DNA of 64,000 nt from Laburnicola sp. R22_1 (lineage: Eukaryota > Ascomycota > Dothideomycetes > Pleosporales > Didymosphaeriaceae): assembly GCA_014281115.1 (NCBI GenBank), contig JACONQ010000021.1:806001-870000 (forward strand), in the 5' to 3' direction. Both the position numbers and the translations under genes were made by a program. Numbering within the stretch: position 1 is the first letter of the stretch; each line of letters opens with the position of its first letter. The notes under the pieces are model-generated. The model saw nothing but the letters and a program-made list of their open reading frames with translations. It did no database searches and had not been told where the DNA came from. Below, piece by piece: positions 23,973 through 33,259 of this stretch.

Positions 23973-25815
23973 ACGTGTTTATAAGCGTGCCGTCAGTATA
24001 AGCGAGCCGTTAACCCCACCAACTTTCCGTAACGCGCGATAAGCAAACTACAATGCCTTAACTAACTACAACTCAATTGCCCTATAACGAAGGAGATATC
24101 TTCCTTGCTATCTCAGCTATTAATAAAAATTAGATTTAGAGCGAAAATCGCGCTGCCTTAACGTTTAACGTCCCTTAATCAACGCTGCGCGACGCAATTA
24201 CCAGCCCAAATTAAAGAAGCTTACTAAGCTAGAAGAGGAGGTGATTGTTAAGCAAATACTTAACCTAGATTTGCGAGGCTTTGCGCCCACTCTAGGTGCT
24301 GTACAAGATATGGCGAATAAGCTGCTCACTAAGCGCAGCGCAGGCTATATTAGCTAGCAGTGGCCTAGGAACTTTGTTAAGCGAACAGACAGCCTCACAA
24401 CGCGATTTAATCGACCCTATAATCGATAGCGAGCCCTCTGCGAGGACCCGACGGTTATACAGGCCTGGTTTAAGCTAGTAGCACGTACAAAGGCCACCTA
24501 CAGTATCTATAACAAGGATACCTTTAACTTCGACGAGACTGGCTTTCTAATAGGTAAAATATCCTCCCAGCTAGTCGTTACTAGCTTAGAGAGGCGTGGC
24601 CAGCCAAAAGCAATCCAGCCAGGCAATCGTGAGTGGGTGACAGCGATCCACGGAATTAACGCTGCTAGGTGGGCAATCCCGCCCTTTATTATCTTCGCTG
24701 GCCAGTACTACCTCTCTGCCTAGTACGAGGGCGACGATATACCAGGTGACTGGGCTATTGGTCTTAGCGACAATGGCTAGACTACGAACAAGCTTAGTGT
24801 TGCCTGGCTACAGCATTTTATTAAGCATATAGTAGAGCGTAGAGTGGGCGCGCATTAGCTACTAATACTTAACAGCTATAAGAGTCACAACTTGCTCGAA
24901 TTCTAGGAGATCTGCAAGAAGAACAAGATCTACACTCTCTATATGCTGCCACATTTGTCACACCTTCTACAGCTGCTTAACGTTAGCTGTTTCTCGCCGT
25001 TAAAGCGGGTGTACGGGCGCCAGGTCGAGGGCCTAATACGCGACCACATCAACCATATCACTAAGCTTAAGTTCCTACTAGCCTTCCGCGCCGCCTATAA
25101 CTAGTTAATTACAAAGGAGAATATCTACGCAAGCTTTTAAGGCGCTAGGCTAGTCCCACACAATCTAGAGGCGGTGATATTAAAGCTTAATATAAAGCTT
25201 TGTACGCCGTTGCCAGCAGCCCTACTAGAGACCCTATAGGAGTCTACAACACTAAGCAACGCGCGCAAGCTAGGCGCTTAGTTAACTCTAGTTTGTAAGC
25301 GGATCTAAAGGCATTAAGGATCCTCTCCTATATTAGTTATCTAGTCGCTTAATTGGCTTACAAGAGGGGCTAAGAGAATAGCACATTTAATAGTAATTAT
25401 GCGCGATAAGATAGCTAGTCTATAAAGGGCAAATAAGGCAGCTATAATGCGTAAATAGCGCAAAAAGAAGCAGATTTAGAAGCGAGGCACTCTATTAAAG
25501 GTAGAGGGAGAGGATATTATTACTTAGAAGGCTGTTGAGCAGCAACTAGAGGGAGAAACGCGGTATAGCCAGGCGCGGTTAGGTGCGAGCCAGCAGGCTT
25601 CAGCGCGCTACACGCGCTGCAGGGAGCCTGGGCACAACTTACGTACGTGCAAGAAGGCTTCTATAGATACTGCTTAATTTAGGAAAGCTATTATATTAAT
25701 AGAATTTTAATGTATTATTAAACTACGTGACTTTTTAAGTATAGAAAGTTAGTAGGATTAACGGCTCGCTTGTACTAACGGCTCGCTTGTACTAACGGCA
25801 CGCTTGTAAACACGT
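23973..25815 (+). mobile_element. Pogo/Fot1-type DNA transposon (pogo-2), 1843 bp
   Basis: The inverted repeats start ACGTGTTTATAAGCGTGCCG and are flanked by TA (23971-23972 and 25816-25817). An AAGCGWGCCGTTAGTAY-type motif occurs twice at the left end and three times at the right end. It is inserted in the right inverted-repeat arm; the left arm near 2775-2785 shows the single-TA empty site. Confidence 0.85.
24053..25677 (+). pseudogene. DDE_1-type transposase of pogo-2, decayed
   Basis: The frame can be followed from LTTTQLPYNEGD through stops to FNFDETGFLIGK (about 24525-24560), REWVTAIHGINA, and LLILNSYKSHNLLEF near 24860, where the catalytic Asp reads Asn. Then come LPHLSHLLQLLNV and LVPHNLEAVI. 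A C-terminal zinc knuckle RCREPGHNLRTC (about 25615-25650) has its first Cys position as Tyr. Many TAG/TAA codons are present. It is the same family as pogo-1 and pogo-3 but with different TIRs. Confidence 0.85.
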
Positions 25816-25985
25816 TAAGTTTAAAGTTTAAACTATTATTATATTATTAGATATTTAAGATTAGTTTTTAATTAGAATTAGGTGCTATATATAGTATATA
25901 ATAACTTTTTATCTTAACCTACTTTAATCTTAAACTAAAAAAGAGATTAATAAAAGTATTTAGTAAGCCGACCTTTTAAATCTAT

Positions 25986-26459
25986 AAAACCTAGAATTTA
26001 GTATTAGGTAGAAGTTCTATATAATACGTTAGTAATTAATACTATTATATTAACTAGTAATTACTATCTAGTAAAAGACTTTAACTTTATACTTTAAAAA
26101 ATATTTTAAGCTTACTAAGCAGATTACTAAAAAGATTACTACGCTTTTTATTAAATTTTAGCTAATTAAAGAGCTTTATTTGCTAATTAATTAGTATTTT
26201 ATAAGTAGTATAGGCATCTAGGGTACTCTAGCTACTCTAACTACTCTAGCTGCACTAGGTGCACTAGCGGCATAGGTGCGCATCCTTGCACAACCTTGCG
26301 CATGCGCACACTAAGAAAAAAGTAGTATTACTAGTGCGCTCTAAGCGTATTTAGTGCGTAGGCGTGCGTAGCCTTGTATAGGGCCACGTAGGTGCCCTAG
26401 GTGCTTATGCGCGCACAAAATTTTTCCTAATGTTTATTTTTTTAGTATTTAAATTTATT
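25986..26459. other. AT-rich intergenic DNA
   Basis: No ORF or domain. Short repeated phrases such as ACTCTAGCTACTCTAACTAC and CGCATGCGCACAC occur near 26225-26310. It lies outside the inverted-repeat arm and before the core repeat at 26460. Confidence 0.4.
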
Positions 26460-26549
26460 CTTTTATATATTACACTTTTACGCTCTTTTTAATTACTAAG
26501 TAAAAGGCTCTACTTTTTTTATTATATTATTTAAGATAAAAGCCTTTAT
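26460..26549 (+). repeat. Truncated copy of the arm core repeat at the AT/GC boundary
   Basis: It matches about 7945-8020 of the left arm (TTTTTTATTATATTATTTA, then AGATAAAAGCCTTTAT) and stops at 26549. From the next base the composition becomes GC-balanced. A further copy lies at about 55200-55267. Confidence 0.65.
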
Positions 26550-26953
26550 GCCCTCGCCCGTCGACGACAGCATCAGCCCCGAGCTGCACAACCCGCCTCT
26601 CGACGGATGGTTACATGGCCACTTGCCATTCTCCCGCCTTCGCTCGCTATGTCAGCCAGCTCGCCTGCCTCTCCGGCGGTGACGATGTTGCCCAGCGTCC
26701 GCATGGCCTAACTCTCTCCAGCCACTGCACCTGTCACTTCTGGCACCAACGACCAGCCGCGCGACCTGGCTCGGCATGTTGAAGAGTCACATCTAGACGT
26801 CAACTTCAGCTTCGGCGTTGCTTCGTCGTCGGCTTCGCACTCGATTCGCGATTCGCCATACCCCGCCGCAGACACCCACCGGTCTCAGCGTTCGCGCCGC
26901 CTACAGGCTCGACGGCCTGGAGCCCGCCCCATCTTCGAGTCGAAGCCGTAGCA

Positions 26954-27377
26954 ATGCCAAACAATGGCCACTCTCCAACACGAACAAACGAGCACACCGG
27001 GCGCCCCGCTGGCCAAGATCTTCCTTCAGTGGGAACACCGAGCATGACGGAGCTCTGGAAGAGATACAGAAGGCTTGTTCTCACGAAGAGGACCGCGAAC
27101 ACACCAAGCCGCCACGGCCAAGTGAAATACCGAGCCGACTCAGCACGGTTCTTTCGCCGAATGGAACAACACCTCCATGCCACGTCTGGCGCTGTCGCTC
27201 TGGCTCGTACCGAGGCTGCCACGCACCTGTGAGCTTCTCATGACCATGGGCGAGGAGCAATATGCGGACTATAGGGTCAACTCGCGCCGGCCTTGGGGCG
27301 CAGCCTTCCAGACCGGATCGGGCACGGGAAACGACGAATACCTTTGCAGGAAGCTGACTGGAATACTTGATAGGTAG
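26954..27377 (+). CDS. Small hypothetical protein, two exons, 125 aa
   Basis: No family is recognised. The model is exon 26954-27228, intron 27229-27274 (46 nt, GTGAGC...CTATAG with CATGAC as possible branch site), exon 27275-27377. The splice joins phase 2 to phase 1 and keeps one frame to TAG. The product starts MPNNGHSPTRTNEHT and has a basic middle part (MTELWKRYRRLVLTKR, RFFRRMEQHLH) and ends KLTGILDR. A second ATG (MTELW, 27044) is possible. The frame is also open upstream of 26954, so the 5' end is unsure. Competing frames on both strands are long here because of high GC. The spliced frame is the reason for choosing this one. It is the first gene-like unit after the transposon block. 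Confidence 0.4.
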
Positions 27378-29613
27378 TGAGTAATCCATTGCCTTCGCAG
27401 CGAAGCATCCGGCACAAGCTGACTGTCTAGCAGAGGTTCTTAGGCGGGATAGCCTTGCACGATGAGCACTACGATCGGACCCACCGCCGCGGCTAGGAAG
27501 CGAGTGACCACCTTACGCTCGTCGCGCTGCAGCAGCTCGTTTAGCCCAAGCTTTGTGAGCTGGCAGAACACTGGCTGGCGCGCAGAAGGCCCTTGTTACC
27601 TTCGAAGCGAAGCATATCCAAGATAGGGGCAGGGCAGCTGGCGTCGCGCGTGGGGTCATGATGACCTAGTGATGGCACAGGTCTGAAGCCAGTCACTTTG
27701 GCACCCCTTCGCTCGCATGTCCATGCGCCATGCTTCCACGCAGCCTTGCTATTTAGCATTCGGCACTAGCAGGATATCACCGCAACGAACGTCTAATTAC
27801 CCCTTACTACTCAGAGCTCAAGGTCCCTCACTTGCTATATAGAAATATCAATCGAGTAACTATGGTAGATGTTTCCCATCGCGATGCATTGAGTACTTTA
27901 CCACTTGATAACCGCCCCACGCCCTGTTCCTCACATTGACCACACTCCCCCCACATTAAGCCACACACTAAACCACCCCACATTGAGCGAGGCTACTAGT
28001 GTTCCTAACACTAAACTAACCCACACTGAATTGCACAATTCACTCCTTTCGCCTAGTTCTAAATTTTACTCTTTTGCCTTGGTTATAGAAGTTCCATGCC
28101 TTGTCGCCCATTTATTCAGACCCAAGCTCCTCACCGTACATGTCTTAATTAGGGTTACGTTTTATTCATGTGGATTTCTAAGAAATGGCACTCTCCTTGG
28201 TTGTTATGCGACTGACACATCCTTCTCTACGCATGGTTGGGCCAAAAGTTAATATACGGATGTATATTCAAATCATCAGGCTCTCGTATTGGAGTCTATT
28301 GAATTGACACGCAATGCGGGCATGCGGCGTCGATTCCGGTTTGAAGGCTGCTCCAGGGACGCATCATCCACAGATATACGCTACAGAAACAACGTCAGAT
28401 CATGTCATGGAAATTCTAGGACATGGCCACATATTTGCGCAGGCGGATGAAGACTGGCTGGAACCACAGCTTGCCACCCTTCGTGTGCGACAGCCCAGCC
28501 ATAACCAATCCTCGTGAGATGCGGAGGTGACGTGTGGACGTAACGGCCGGTTCCCGCGGCGTATACAGGGCGCGGGCGCGGTTGAGAAATACATCAAATG
28601 ACGTGGGCTACCCTTTCTGCCTCAGTTCCCGAGAACTTGAATTAGACGCTGTATCCCACGTGGCGTATTAGAAAATCGCACAGTCGTGAAGGGTGATCGA
28701 GGATAGAATATGTCGAAATGGATAGTTCAAGGCTGGTGCTGGGCACAGAAAGGTCATCCATGCGTCAACTTCGCCTCAGTACACCAGCACACCAGCACTC
28801 CGAGTTTAACTCCTTCCCATTGAGCATAAGCCTTCTTATAGTTTCTGCGGCTCTGTATTCAACTACCAAGAACAGGTGACCCACAGATAGTCAAGACTGA
28901 CCATTGTTAGCTGGGAGCGCTGGGCATAGTTGTGATAGAGGTCAGTGTAACGAAAATTTCTGTAGGGACGTAAAGTGAAGTGACTTGGAACATACCTAGG
29001 TATCACTTATGAGCAATCACGGAGGTTAATTAGTCTGCGTTTCGTTAACCCCTACAGAAACACACAAACAGCCATAGAAGGGGTCCAGTAGAGTAAGAAA
29101 ACATGGTTGAATTGAAGAAAAATACAAATCCCGCATTTAAGAGCGAATCGATGCAAGTGAACTTGTGCGAAACTCATTCCGTGAGTCGTTGAGGTGTCTT
29201 TTGAATATGGGCTTGCCTAGATAATGAGACATTCTCTGCCACCTCAATCTCGATGACACCATCAGACACCCAGCCATTGAATCGACAGCGGGGGTAGGGC
29301 GGAGACTTGGCTGACGATAACAGCATGGTGTTGGTCGGACAGAAAGTCCCCCACACATGCACCAGGAGATGCATAAATTCTAGATATAGTCTTTATGCTC
29401 TACTTCTCCTCGTTGAATCCGTAGCTTGAGACGGTTCGAGCATGCCAAGAGGCTAGGAAGGAGTTAAATTATTCATGGAGTTAATCGCTCCTCGAATGAA
29501 TAGCTCTAGTTAAAAGATCATGTTCACGTTAAGAGGCAAAAAGTAATGAATACGATGCGTGTTGATGCCCACTCCAGGCACGTGTGCAAAACAACGGTTC
29601 CGCATTTGGGGTG
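27378..29613. other. GC-balanced intergenic DNA
   Basis: Several ORFs of 60-115 codons are present (for example 27905-28252 and 28314-28517), but none has a recognisable domain, a convincing splice structure or clear codon bias. I see no gene I can support. Confidence 0.4.
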
Positions 29614-29638
29614 CTCGTCCCATAAGTTATGGGACGAG
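29614..29638. repeat. Perfect 25-bp palindrome
   Basis: CTCGTCCCATAA, one spacer base, then the exact reverse complement (12-bp arms). The TCGTCCCAT text is shared with the hairpin at 32376-32409. Confidence 0.8.
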
Positions 29639-29645
29639 AGACCTT

Positions 29646-29849
29646 TTACCTACGGCAAACATATCGTATCGCACAGAGCATTCCGCATACCTTCATAGGA
29701 CTATGCGCATACAGCTCGGCACCACGACCCGGCGTATGGACGAGTGGTGTGGCAGCACACAGGCCGCTAGAAGAGTTGTACTTCATGTAAGCAATGGAAA
29801 GAATGGCAGCAATCAGCGCGGGAATGACGGATGACAGAAAGCGATGCAA
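29646..29849 (-). CDS. Possible first exon with membrane segment (weak)
   Basis: A minus-strand frame reads FLSSVIPALIAAILSIAYMK (hydrophobic, signal-anchor-like), then a short polar part up to AHSPMK, directly followed by GTATGC, a good intron donor (about 29688). There is no ATG in the expected place (the frame opens with TTG), and no clear acceptor exon was found. It may be chance in balanced DNA. Confidence 0.2.
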   Translation of the reverse strand: MHRFLSSVIPALIAAILSIAYMKYNSSSGLCAATPLVHTPGRGAELYAHSPMKVCGMLCAIRYVCRR

Positions 29850-29959
29850 GCGATGCAGCGATGCAGCGATGCAAGTTGAATTCGCCCATCACGAATAGCT
29901 CCTTCAACACCAAAGCTTCCACCGCCCATCACCCACCCAATTATCGCTTGATTTTTACC

Positions 29960-30271
29960 ATGAGCACCTTAATTGAATTGCTGCGAGCCCCTGGACAATA
30001 TAAATCGCGAGTTGAGCATGTGACGCCCACTTTGGTTGTTGGGCGGACGTCAGCGAACGCTAGCACCACCAGCGATTCCCCGAGCACCGCCTCACACGAG
30101 CCCTATCAACGGCACCCACCCTTACCATGCAAAAGCCTCCCCCACGACCATCGCGTCTCGTTCCACAACGTTCCTCTTTTCAGCGCAGTTCCCATAAGCG
30201 TAGCAACTCCGCCGTCCTCAACTCCTTTCCCAGGTTCCGCGCACGACTTCGTACAACCCACCGGCACATAG
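29960..30271 (+). CDS. Hypothetical protein, 103 aa
   Basis: The ATG has good context (TTACCATGAGC). The product starts MSTLIELLRAPGQYKSRVEH and continues Ser/Thr/Pro-rich to FVQPTGT. No domain, signal peptide or transmembrane segment is seen. Many codons end in C, as in the clearer genes of this window. A second frame starting at 30127 (MQKPPPRPSRL) and a minus-strand coding-like stretch overlap its end, so at most one of these is real. Confidence 0.3.
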   Translation: MSTLIELLRAPGQYKSRVEHVTPTLVVGRTSANASTTSDSPSTASHEPYQRHPPLPCKSLPHDHRVSFHNVPLFSAVPISVATPPSSTPFPGSAHDFVQPTGT

Positions 30272-30445
30272 TAAGGCGCCTTCCTCAGCGGTCATGGCGA
30301 TGGCATACTGACTCAGCCTAGACGTAGCCTCTGGACCCGATGGATCTTTGTTCTTCCATCTGCATTGCGCCGTCCCATCGCCCTTGAACACGTTGTTGCC
30401 GAACATGTCCTTCCCGAGGTCGTTGCCGTCGTCCGAGCCGAATAC
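30218..30445 (-). CDS. Coding-like exon fragment (minus)
   Basis: A minus-strand frame reads VFGSDDGNDLGKDMFGNN, then NVFKGDGTAQCRWKNKDPSG, then SQYAIAMTAEEGALL to a stop at 30218. The balanced residue composition looks more protein-like than the competing frames. It follows CTAG at 30446-30449, which could be an intron acceptor. Upstream on the same strand lies a hydrophobic segment (LVFAVSVAVLLPGF, about 30505-30543), but I could not find a splice that joins the frames. No ATG and no known family. Confidence 0.3.
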   Translation of the reverse strand, partial: VFGSDDGNDLGKDMFGNNVFKGDGTAQCRWKNKDPSGPEATSRLSQYAIAMTAEEGALLCAGGLYEVVRGTWERS

Positions 30446-30449
30446 CTAG

Positions 30450-31510
30450 CGGATGTCCCCTCGTCGAAATCCGCTTGCGGTCGGATAGCGGATAGCGCGT
30501 TGAAACCTGGTAGGAGGACGGCTACAGACACGGCGAACACCAAGGGTCTGAGAATGACGGGTCGAGCGGCATCACGGTGCTAATCGGACACCCACATTGT
30601 GGCTGGTAGCGACGTCACGGTGGCGGTCGGACGTTGAAGATGGCCGCTGGTGGCGATGACACGGGTCACGGTCTGAGTTGATGGTCGAGGGGCGGTGTGG
30701 CACCGGTTCTTGGGTGCTGGCGCAGCTGTGGCCCCATGGGCGAGGAAGCACGAGGCACGGATACTACGAGGAACCGCACGGCACGAATCTAGTAGGCAGA
30801 CCACGGGGAACTCTCTTACCCAGCGGCAACATGGGACTGATGAGATCAGGCTGGCGTGACAGGCCGCGATGCTTTTGGTCTCGATGATTGATCTACATTG
30901 TTTGGTGCTGTATCTAGCAAATCAAGAAGTCCCTCATGCATGAAACTACCCCGGCGACTGGAATGGTGGCCATGTGGGCAGTATACTCTTCGTGGGAGGT
31001 GGCTTGGCATGGTGACTGTTACCTCGTTACTGGTAAATTGTACCGTTACGGGATCTCGCTGACAAACGGCTTCGCTGATTGCCTGCATGTGATATTGTGA
31101 CATAAAAAGTGGGTGGCTGATATTTGGCCCACACTACAGTCGCGTCACCCTCTAAATGGCAGTCCCGCGCATACTGTCTTCCATCTTCTTGTATCGATTC
31201 TATCTACACCTTCTTGGATCTACCCCACATCCGTCTTCCTTGTATCCATCTCGTACCGCGGAGCCTTCATCTCTCTCTTCCTCGCCCGATTGTCCACCGC
31301 GTTGCACGCGGCGCCCCTCACACGGGCAAACCTACGCCTCCTGCACGCATCCCCAAGACGCCGCCTCCTCGAGCACGTTTTACACGCTCGCTGAATCTCC
31401 GCACTTCTCTGCAACACGCCGCCGGATCTCTGCGTTCGTCTCCAACACACACACACACTAAATTCGATAATCCTTGCTTCAATTGTGTCTTTGGCAGTGA
31501 CTGTAGCGAC
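30450..31510. other. GC-balanced intergenic DNA with CT-rich leader
   Basis: No supported gene. The part 31130-31460 is rich in C/T on the plus strand, like the leaders of many fungal genes, and includes a short (CA)n run near 31446-31460 just before the small ORF at 31511. Confidence 0.4.
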
Positions 31511-31651
31511 ATGGACCTTTTTGGTATGTATGTGCAGAATATATACAACAATGCGTTGGGCAGACGCCTGGAGAATATCAAGACCGCTCTGGGGGTTATG
31601 GATAACCCAAAGAAACGACCTCCGGACGACAATCCCTCGGATTCCTCATAG
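31511..31651 (+). CDS. Small ORF, 46 aa, or first exon
   Basis: ATG in context GCGACATGG after a CT-rich leader. The product reads MDLFGMYVQNIYNNALGRRL, continues with ENIKTALGVMDNPKKR and a polar tail, and ends at TAG. GTATGTATG follows the fourth codon and would be a strong donor, so the ATG exon could instead splice further on; I could not find the partner exon. No family recognised. A real small protein is plausible from its composition. Confidence 0.35.
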   Translation: MDLFGMYVQNIYNNALGRRLENIKTALGVMDNPKKRPPDDNPSDSS

Positions 31652-33259
31652 ACAACCTCTCAACCGCGGTCTCCCAATGGCCATCTCCCAATGGCGGTCC
31701 CTTGATGACGCTTTTATGAATTTTCTTCCAATAGCTCTCTTACGAACGACCTTTCAATAACAACCCTCCTCCGATTCTCAATCCCCAACCACGACCCTAC
31801 GCATGTTGCTACCTTAATGGTCGTGGGGCTAGCTTACCCCTCTGGTTACCCATACAAGACTATTATTGCGAACAAGGATGTTGTCTACAATCACGGCTGA
31901 TTAGGATGGGTGGGTACCTAGGAGGATGCGGGATCTTAGTGGCACTGGAGGCCTAAGACCAGGAACACGATGACTGATGGTAGTGAAGGAAACAGGCTGT
32001 CTAGTTCTTAAGTAAAAAGTGCTTTGTGTACAGTATATATTAATCAATATCTTGATGCTACATGTGCATCGTGCTTAGGGCAGTACCCAGGCAACAAGTT
32101 TCTGCCATGACTCTGACTGGAAAGTATATTAAAATAAACTGTGCGTGAGTGTGTGTGGTTCTTTGTTTTGGTAGAAGAGCTAAGTGGGCATGATACTAAT
32201 TAATAAGAAACTGCCAAAGTTATCGCTATCATGGCTATTGTTATGATGACTAGAGAAGAAACCGCCTATCGGAATATCTAGCAAAGTACCTGTTCCACCT
32301 CTAGGTCATAACCATCCACCAGGTCATAACCATCCACTAGGGCATTTGCATTTTATCCCATGTATTCGTCCCAAGGGCATTCGTCCCATGTACCCATGGG
32401 ACGAATGCCAGAAATAATCCCTGCCCCCTAGGTGGTGGGTCGCGCGGTCTTATAAAGAGAATGCCACATAGCTTTAACTTCTTCGCACAATAATTAATAT
32501 AGGTAAAGAATTTAAGTGTTTGTTGGCATAAACATGCTATGCGATAGTTATAGCATCACAGGTATTATTTTATCCCATGCATTAATCCCATATGATAATG
32601 GGATGGATACCCAAGTGGTCGCTACCTTCGCCACATTGCAGCGTAACCAATATGGTTAAAGAAGCTAGACTTGCGTTCGCAGGCCTAAAAGCGCAACACG
32701 GCTAAGGCGATAGCCATCTTACGTAGCAGGACGTCCTTTGAGCGCTTTCCCCGCTATAGTTAGACATTTATTTACTTGCATCGGATTTAGCCAAGACTTA
32801 GCATTGTAAGGTAAAACCTATTCGTTTTTATCGGCCCTGCCAACTAGTACCATGTGCCCAATCGTTGCCAGATTGTCGTACACATCGAACCTGGCGCGGG
32901 CAGAAAGTCTTGGTGCTAGCACTGAAAAGGCGGTTTTTCTTATAGCTCGAACGCGCAATGGATGGATGAGATACCTGACGCATATTTGTAGCGGACTTTC
33001 CGCAAGTACCTTCCTCAACTGAAGTTGACTTTGTGCCACCTAAGCAAGATACCTCTCTCGTGAATTCTAATAAGGTCGACGAGAAGAAAACAATATGCCT
33101 TTGCCAGCCATGTCCATGCCACCGCATTCACATGTCTCCCAACCCAAACTCAGACCTAATAGAGATTATCCACGCAAGTAACCAGCATCTCCCGCGCACG
33201 CTATTAGTAGCGGCGCTGCTGATGACGACGATCTTTCCTCAGTGTCGGAACGCGTAATG
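31652..33259. other. Intergenic DNA with short palindromes
   Basis: Composition is mixed, with AT-richer parts near 32000-32250 and 32470-32580. A direct repeat AGGTCATAACCATCCAC occurs twice near 32303-32338. No supported gene is visible. Confidence 0.4.
32376..32409. repeat. Hairpin, 15-bp arms with 4-nt loop
   Basis: GGCATTCGTCCCATG, loop TACC, then the perfect reverse complement. Preceded by ATTCGTCCCAAG (near 32365), a partial copy of the same arm. Confidence 0.8.

Larger units (their letters stand above)
8945..25985 (-). repeat. Right arm of the long inverted repeat, interrupted
   Basis: The pieces are 8945-9741, 23803-23972 and 25816-25985, about 1.1 kb in total. The reverse complement matches the left arm piece by piece. 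The gypsy element (9742-23802) and pogo-2 (23973-25815) interrupt it. The left arm at about 2890-2905 (GATCTATGCAACGCTTTT) is the uninterrupted counterpart of the gypsy site and fixes a 4-bp duplication (ATAT) there. Confidence 0.75.

Noticed and set aside
26806..27222. 138-codon minus-strand ORF opposite the 26954 gene
   Set aside because: Arg/Trp/Ser-heavy product without domain. It is the antisense shadow of the better spliced plus-strand frame.
31524..31537. 14-nt intron GTATGTATGTGCAG after MDLFG start
   Set aside because: Too short for a fungal intron; the frame reads through it anyway.
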